From Halalkalibacter alkaliphilus (GTDB taxonomy: Bacteria; Bacillota; Bacilli; Bacillales; Bacillaceae_D): 64,000 nucleotides of DNA. The DNA is taken from positions 58,062 to 122,061 of the forward strand of contig NZ_JAKRYL010000015.1 of the NCBI RefSeq assembly GCF_023555415.1, written 5' to 3'. Every line of letters begins with the position of its first letter. The stretch's first letter is position 1. Shown here piece after piece: positions 59,420-64,000 of the stretch. Below the pieces are notes generated by a model. It had not been told where the DNA came from and ran no database searches. It saw nothing but the letters and a program-made list of their open reading frames with translations. Made by a program: the position numbers and the translations under genes.

Positions 59420-60703
59420 ATGGAGAATCATCATCAGCTTAGAGACAAAATTTCAAGCTGGTTAAAGGCTCATCGGTGCAAAGGGACTCACTTGCTACAA
59501 AAGTTAGTTCAGGCCAAGAGTACTCAAGGTAATGAGGCTGGGGCTCAAAAGATTGTTATTGATACGTTAACAGCAATGGGCTTAAATATTGATGTTTGGG
59601 ACCCTGAAGGAAAGGAGTTACAAACACATCCGTATTTTGCTTCTTCTAAAGTTGATTTTCACGGAAGTCCAAATGTTGTTGGTGTATTAAAAGGCAAGGG
59701 AAATGGACGATCCATTATTTTAAATGGACATATTGATGTCGTTCCTGCCGGTGATCGGGAACAATGGGATGATGATCCGTATAGTGGCAAAGTAAAAGAT
59801 GGAAAGATGTTTGGTCGAGGAGTAACGGATATGAAAGGGGGGAATGTTTCGATGCTTTTAGCTATTCAAGCTATTCAGGCTCTTAATATTCCTCTTAAAG
59901 GCAATCTGATCTTTGAGAGCGTGATTGAAGAAGAAAGTGGAGGAACAGGAACATTAGCTAGTATTGAAAGGGGATATAAAGCCGATGCTGCTATTATCCC
60001 TGAACCAACAAATATGAAAATATTTCCAAAACAACAAGGGTCAATGTGGTTTCGTATCTTTGTGAAAGGACGTTCGGCTCATGGCGGTACGAGGTATGAA
60101 GGAATCAGTGCAATTGAAAAAAGTATGATAGTCGTTAATCATATTCTTAACCTTGAGAAGGAGAGAAATAGCCGCATAACAGACCCTTTGTATGAAAAGA
60201 TCCCGATCCCGATCCCGATCAATATTGGAAAAATTGAAGGAGGAGAATGGCCTTCTTCCGTTTGCGATCTTGTTCAAATTGAAGGACGAATGGGAGTTTC
60301 ACCAGAGGAAACAATGGAGGAAGCCAAAGCAGAAATGGAACAATGGGTAAGAAAACTAGGGGAATTGGATTCGTGGTTTAAACAAACCCCATTAAAAATA
60401 GAGTGGTTTGGTGCGAGATGGCTTCCTGGTTCCATTCCAACTAGTCATCAGCTAGTAAGTTCTTTAGCAAAAAATTATCAATTAGTCTTAAAAAAAGAAC
60501 CAATAGTTGAAGCATCCCCTTGGGGAACAGATGGGGGGCTCTTAACAAAGGTAGGAGAGACACCGTCCGTTGTGTTCGGGCCCGGAGTAACAGAAAAAGC
60601 ACATTTCCCTAATGAATATATAGAACTTGATAAGGTATTTGTTACAGCAGAAATCATTGCTTTAACGGTAATAGATTGGTGCGGGATCGCAGAAACGCAA
60701 TAG
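59420..60703 (+). CDS. M20-family deacylase (YodQ-like, ArgE/DapE type)
   Basis: A 427-residue metallopeptidase/deacylase. Metal ligands are in ILNGHIDVVPAGD (His, Asp), GRGVTDMKGG (Asp), IEEESGGTG (Glu, catalytic Glu), and the C-terminal His in EKAHFPNEYIELD. It starts 12 bases after CoA transferase B. In the pathway it could remove the N-acetyl group placed by AblB, which fits the presence of an acetyltransferase; direct proof is lacking. Confidence 0.9.
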   Translation: MENHHQLRDKISSWLKAHRCKGTHLLQKLVQAKSTQGNEAGAQKIVIDTLTAMGLNIDVWDPEGKELQTHPYFASSKVDFHGSPNVVGVLKGKGNGRSIILNGHIDVVPAGDREQWDDDPYSGKVKDGKMFGRGVTDMKGGNVSMLLAIQAIQALNIPLKGNLIFESVIEEESGGTGTLASIERGYKADAAIIPEPTNMKIFPKQQGSMWFRIFVKGRSAHGGTRYEGISAIEKSMIVVNHILNLEKERNSRITDPLYEKIPIPIPINIGKIEGGEWPSSVCDLVQIEGRMGVSPEETMEEAKAEMEQWVRKLGELDSWFKQTPLKIEWFGARWLPGSIPTSHQLVSSLAKNYQLVLKKEPIVEASPWGTDGGLLTKVGETPSVVFGPGVTEKAHFPNEYIELDKVFVTAEIIALTVIDWCGIAETQ

Positions 60704-61152
60704 AGCTATAATTTGAAATAGGCAAACTTAGTGAAAGATAGCAAGGTAGATATAATCTGTGAGGTTTATTTACGGATGTCTACGTATCTTGTTAGATCTG
60801 CAACTTCGTTTGTCTTTTTATTTTGTCCGTGACTATTACTTGTTAAGTCTTATTGTAAATGAGCTTAAAGAGCACAACTGTAAACAAATTACACATTTTA
60901 AAACATGTAATTTGTTTACAGTTGTGACGTTTATAAAAAGATTGTTATATTATCTGACAATATTACCCAAAGTTTTTGAACCATCTGATAAAACTAAATC
61001 ATGGGATAAAAACATACGGGCCATTTATTTTTTTTATATGCACGTTGTGCATGGTGAACAATAAAGATGGGTTTATTTAGTCGGTGTGGCTAATGATGAT
61101 TTTGAGAGAATCTTTTACACTCTAATCAACGTTATGAAAAGGAGGAAGGGTA
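60704..61152. other. Intergenic region with a 21-bp perfect inverted repeat
   Basis: A 449-base region. A weak 101-codon frame (60759-61064) has no ribosome site and is omitted. A near-match to a TnrA box is at 60759-60775 (TGTGAGGTTTATTTACG, last base differs), which I would not rely on. Confidence 0.45.
60873..60926. repeat. Perfect 21-bp inverted repeat with a 12-nt loop
   Basis: Arms at 60873-60893 and 60906-60926 are exact reverse complements, with a partly self-complementary loop (ATTTTAAAA). It is not followed by a T-run on either side. It may be a processed mRNA end, a regulatory site or a former mobile-element end. Confidence 0.85.
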
Positions 61153-62487
61153 ATGTTGTTTGATACGGTCATACTCTTTGGAACGCTTGTAACTGAAAAT
61201 GATGTGGTTGAAGCGGATTTAGGAATACATAATGGAAAAATTGTCGCAATATGTGAACCAGGAACGATTAAAGCAGGAAGTGCAAAAATAATAGATGCTA
61301 AAGGTTTACACATATTTCCGGGTTTGATTGATGTACATGTACATTTTAATGAACCTGGAAGAGATAATTGGGAAGGACTTGAAACAGGAAGCCAAAGCTT
61401 AGCTGCGGGGGGAATCACAACATTCTTTGATATGCCTTTAAACAGCAATCCCCCTACTACTACTAAGGAGCGCTATTTAGAAAAACAACAGGTAGCTAAC
61501 GAAAAGTCGATTGTAGACTACCGTCTATGGGGTGGTTTGGTACCAGATAATATTGAAAATCTAACAGAACTACATGAAGAAGGTGCTATTGGTTTTAAAG
61601 CATTCATGTCGGAATGTGGTACGGATGATTTCCGGTATGCTGATAATAATACTTTAATTCAAGGAATGGAAAAGATAGCAGAACTGAATTCAATTTTAGC
61701 ACTTCATGCAGAATCGAATGAGATGATAAATTATTTAACCGAAAAAGCAAAAAAGGAACAACGTTTATCCATTCGAGATTATTGCAACTCACGTCCGATC
61801 CTCTCAGAACTAGAAGCAGTTGAAAGAGTTTTACGTTATGCAGAGCTAACAGGTTGTAAATTACATATTGTTCATGTAAGTAGTAAGAAGGTTATTGATC
61901 GTATTAAAGAAGCAAAAGAAGAAGGGATCGACGTAACAGCCGAAACGTGTCCACATTATTTGTGTTTATCTATTGAGGAATTTGAGGAGATTGGTCCTGC
62001 TGCTAAATGTGCACCTCCCCTGCGAGAAAGGGAAGAAGTAGAACTGTTATGGCAAGCTTTAAAAAATGGGGATATAGACATCATTAGCTCAGATCATTCA
62101 CCATCACCTCCAGAGTTAAAAGCACAGGGCGAACATATTTTTGATGTTTGGGGAGGAATTGCTGGTTGTCAAAATACATTACATGCTCTCTTAACGGAAG
62201 GTTACCACAACCGCGCAGTGTCATTGTCAAAAATTGCAGAGGTTACCGCTCTTCAACCCGCAAAGCGTTTTGGCTTATATCCAAATAAAGGATCGATTCG
62301 AATCGGCTCGGATGCCGATTTAACAATCATTAACCTTAATGAAAAGTTCGTGTTGAAAGCAGAAGATCTTAAATATCGTCATAAACTTAGCCCGTATGTG
62401 GGGAAAAACTTTATCGGGAAGACTTTGTATACATTTTCAAGAGGCGTTTGCGTATTCGAGGACTTTAAAAGCAAGACTAATGTGTAA
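61153..62487 (+). CDS. allB: Allantoinase (dihydroorotase-like amidohydrolase)
   Basis: A 444-residue cyclic amidohydrolase. Metal-binding HVH is His62/His64 in [11 protein letters not shown], the carbamylated Lys is Lys149 in GFKAFMS, and SSDHSP holds the catalytic Asp. The signature [24 protein letters not shown] and [12 protein letters not shown] fit allantoinase, length as B. subtilis PucH. It hydrolyses allantoin to allantoate. No other puc genes (allantoate amidase, ureidoglycolate, urate oxidase) are in the window; the next gene is a YfcC carrier. Confidence 0.88.
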   Translation: MLFDTVILFGTLVTENDVVEADLGIHNGKIVAICEPGTIKAGSAKIIDAKGLHIFPGLIDVHVHFNEPGRDNWEGLETGSQSLAAGGITTFFDMPLNSNPPTTTKERYLEKQQVANEKSIVDYRLWGGLVPDNIENLTELHEEGAIGFKAFMSECGTDDFRYADNNTLIQGMEKIAELNSILALHAESNEMINYLTEKAKKEQRLSIRDYCNSRPILSELEAVERVLRYAELTGCKLHIVHVSSKKVIDRIKEAKEEGIDVTAETCPHYLCLSIEEFEEIGPAAKCAPPLREREEVELLWQALKNGDIDIISSDHSPSPPELKAQGEHIFDVWGGIAGCQNTLHALLTEGYHNRAVSLSKIAEVTALQPAKRFGLYPNKGSIRIGSDADLTIINLNEKFVLKAEDLKYRHKLSPYVGKNFIGKTLYTFSRGVCVFEDFKSKTNV

Positions 62488-62566
62488 CAATAGTATCTAA
62501 AAATTAAACTGAATATTCCGAATTCGTAAGTGACCCTTCAAACTGAGGGAAAAGGAGTGGAAAAAC

Positions 62567-63997
62567 ATGAGAGCAGAAGCGAAAGTTATGCCAGTAAAAG
62601 AAGAACAACCGAAAAAGAAGAAGTTTGCTTTTCCTCATATTTACGTTATTCTATTGATTTTTGTAGCTGTGATGAGTATTGCGTCCTATGTCGTTCCGGC
62701 TGGAGAGTATGAACGAGTTGAAGGCCCGATGGGGAGAATGATGATTAATCCAGATGTTTTTACATTCATTGAATCAACACCGATCGGTTTAATGGATTTT
62801 TTAACAGCTATTCCTCAAGGGATGGTAAGTGCTAGTTCAGTCGTGTTTTTCACCTTTATGATAGGTGGAGCATTCATGGTATTAAAAGACACGGGAATTA
62901 TACATTTTGGCGTAGATCGATTAACGAGAACATTTATTAGTAGAAAAGTATTAATTATTCCTGTTTTATTAGTTACATTTTCGGTTATTACTGCTTTTAT
63001 TGGTACACCAGAGTTAGCTTTAGTGTACGTACCTATTTTAATTCCTTTAATGATTAAGCTAGGCTATGACAAGATGATGGCAGCTGGAGTAGCCTTGATT
63101 TCTACAACTGGGGGTTTTTTAGCGGCACTAACGAATCCAGGTACTGTTGGTCTATCTCATCAAATAGCTGAATTACCTGTTTATTCAGGTGCGGGTTATA
63201 GATTTTTATTATTAGTAGCTATTATTACTTCTGGTGTAATATTTTTAATTGGATATGCTAAAAAGTTAGAAAAGAATCCACAATTAGTTAAACAGAGTTT
63301 AAAAGAGACTGCATCTCACCATATTTATCAAGAGAAGAACTATGACATTACAACGAGACAACAGGTCGCAGGGATTGTCGTGATCTTGATGTTTGTTGGT
63401 ATGATATATGGAGTATTAACACATCAATGGGACTTCATAAAATTAGCTGGATATTTCCTTGCAATGGGAGTCATTGTAGGGATTGTTGCAGGCATGTCTG
63501 GAAACCAAATTAGTGAATCTTTTAACAAAGGGTTCCGGGATGTTTTACTAGGTGCAATGATTATCGGGGTTGCTCGAGGTGTTGCCGTTGTTATGGAAGA
63601 AAGTCAAATCATTGATACGATCATCTATGGGCTATCACATGCGGTTAGTAGTTTACCATCATCGATCACCGTTTTAGGGATGCTTGCAACCCAAGGTTTG
63701 TTTAATTTCTTTGTACCTTCTGGTAGTGGCCAAGCATTAATTACAATGCCGATTATGATTCCATTAGCAGATATTGTAGGGACAACAAGACAGACTGCTA
63801 TTTTGGCTTTCCAAATCGGAGATGGTCTATCCAATATAATATTCCCGACATCAGGTTACTTTATGGCAACGATTGCTGCTGCTGGAATTTCCTATGGTAA
63901 ATGGGCTAAATTTATCTTTCCATTATTGATCGTTTGGTTTTTTATTGGATGTGCATTTTTGTTAGTTGCGCATGCAATGACATGGGGACCATTCTAA
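62567..63997 (+). CDS. YfcC-family carrier (C4-dicarboxylate/arginine-ornithine type)
   Basis: A 476-residue membrane transporter with a cytosolic N-terminal tail (about 1-20) and about twelve helices, including ASYVVPAGEYERVEGPMGR, AALTNPGTVGLSHQIA, GTPELALVYVPILIPL and NFFVPSGSGQALITMPIMIPLA with the NFxVPSGSGQ motif of the DcuC/YfcC family. The family includes arginine/ornithine and C4-dicarboxylate carriers; the substrate here is open. It starts 79 bases after allantoinase, so co-transcription is likely and an allantoin-related or ureide substrate would be consistent with context. The stop is 3 bases from the window end. Confidence 0.88.
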   Translation: MRAEAKVMPVKEEQPKKKKFAFPHIYVILLIFVAVMSIASYVVPAGEYERVEGPMGRMMINPDVFTFIESTPIGLMDFLTAIPQGMVSASSVVFFTFMIGGAFMVLKDTGIIHFGVDRLTRTFISRKVLIIPVLLVTFSVITAFIGTPELALVYVPILIPLMIKLGYDKMMAAGVALISTTGGFLAALTNPGTVGLSHQIAELPVYSGAGYRFLLLVAIITSGVIFLIGYAKKLEKNPQLVKQSLKETASHHIYQEKNYDITTRQQVAGIVVILMFVGMIYGVLTHQWDFIKLAGYFLAMGVIVGIVAGMSGNQISESFNKGFRDVLLGAMIIGVARGVAVVMEESQIIDTIIYGLSHAVSSLPSSITVLGMLATQGLFNFFVPSGSGQALITMPIMIPLADIVGTTRQTAILAFQIGDGLSNIIFPTSGYFMATIAAAGISYGKWAKFIFPLLIVWFFIGCAFLLVAHAMTWGPF

Positions 63998-64000
63998 TAT

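Noticed and set aside
60759..60775. Near TnrA/GlnR box TGTGAGGTTTATTTACG before allB
   Set aside because: Last base does not match and the site is almost 380 bases from the gene.
60759..61064. 101-codon frame after the deacylase gene
   Set aside because: No ribosome site, overlaps a perfect inverted repeat, no family similarity.
1..64000. CRISPR arrays, tRNA or rRNA genes, insertion sequences
   Set aside because: No regularly spaced repeats, no cloverleaf or rRNA-like sequence, and no transposase was recognised.

Overview
The window is chromosomal DNA from an AT-rich, endospore-forming member of the Bacillaceae. The evidence is a complete gerPA-gerPF germinant-permeability operon, an alpha/beta-type SASP, a YunB-like sporulation protein, a YfhD-like protein, strong AGGAGG-type ribosome binding sites, and a lysine 2,3-aminomutase cluster like the B. 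subtilis kamA-yodP/Q/R/S/T genes. Gene content (many ion transporters, YfcC carrier, KamA cluster) would fit an alkaliphilic or halotolerant relative of Alkalihalobacillus, but the genus is inference. No tRNA, rRNA, CRISPR array, intact insertion sequence or prophage was seen.

Layout. 1-8 kb: end of a histidine kinase, an Asp-box lipoprotein, a lytic transglycosylase, a YebE-type membrane protein, and many small orphan genes including a cold-shock protein and a PC4-like YdbC protein. 8-14.5 kb: SLC13 permease with RCK domains, a BMP/Med-like anchored binding protein directly followed by a membrane histidine kinase, and a multi-pass membrane protein whose paralogue lies at 27.2-28.6 kb. 14.5-19 kb: a solitary BREX PglX-type adenine methyltransferase and an acetamidase/formamidase. 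20-25 kb: a Na/Pi cotransporter behind an array of PhoP-box hexamers, and a Suv3-like helicase. 25-34 kb: CBS-ACT protein, two tiny membrane proteins, an MmcB-like nuclease, nitroreductase, M50 protease, cardiolipin synthase, then a sigma-54 activator followed by beta-lysine acetyltransferase (AblB). 34-45 kb: RDD protein with an apparent frameshift, AcoR-GAF-like histidine kinase, SASP, DinB and ParB-like proteins, an SgrR-type regulator, a membrane-anchored Lon-like protease and a cyanase behind a perfect TnrA/GlnR box. 45-52 kb: aldo/keto reductase, a ZorA/ZorB-like ion-motor pair without Zorya effectors, then gerPA-PF, a small heat-shock/coat protein and yunB. 52-64 kb: amino-acid oxidase, BASS-family symporter, the kamA-yokU-aminotransferase-CoA transferase-deacylase cluster, allantoinase and a YfcC carrier.

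How genes fit together. The kamA cluster has a textbook sigma-54 -24/-12 promoter with two copies of a TGCTGCC(T)AAATTCTxGCA upstream site; the likely activator and AblB lie 21 kb away in the same window, so the lysine/beta-lysine pathway appears split over two loci. Phosphate (PhoP), nitrogen (TnrA/GlnR), SigL, SigK and SigG signals can all be read directly from promoter sequences.

A recurrent theme is a family of about eleven intergenic hairpins with an AAAAGGT/ACCTTTT-like core and variable outer stems; two of them are the 3' part of a 160-bp repeat that flanks the gerP-yunB segment. The most notable candidates for undescribed biology are the solitary ZorAB-like motor, the solitary PglX, and the Lon-like membrane protease lacking both AAA+ and PDZ domains.
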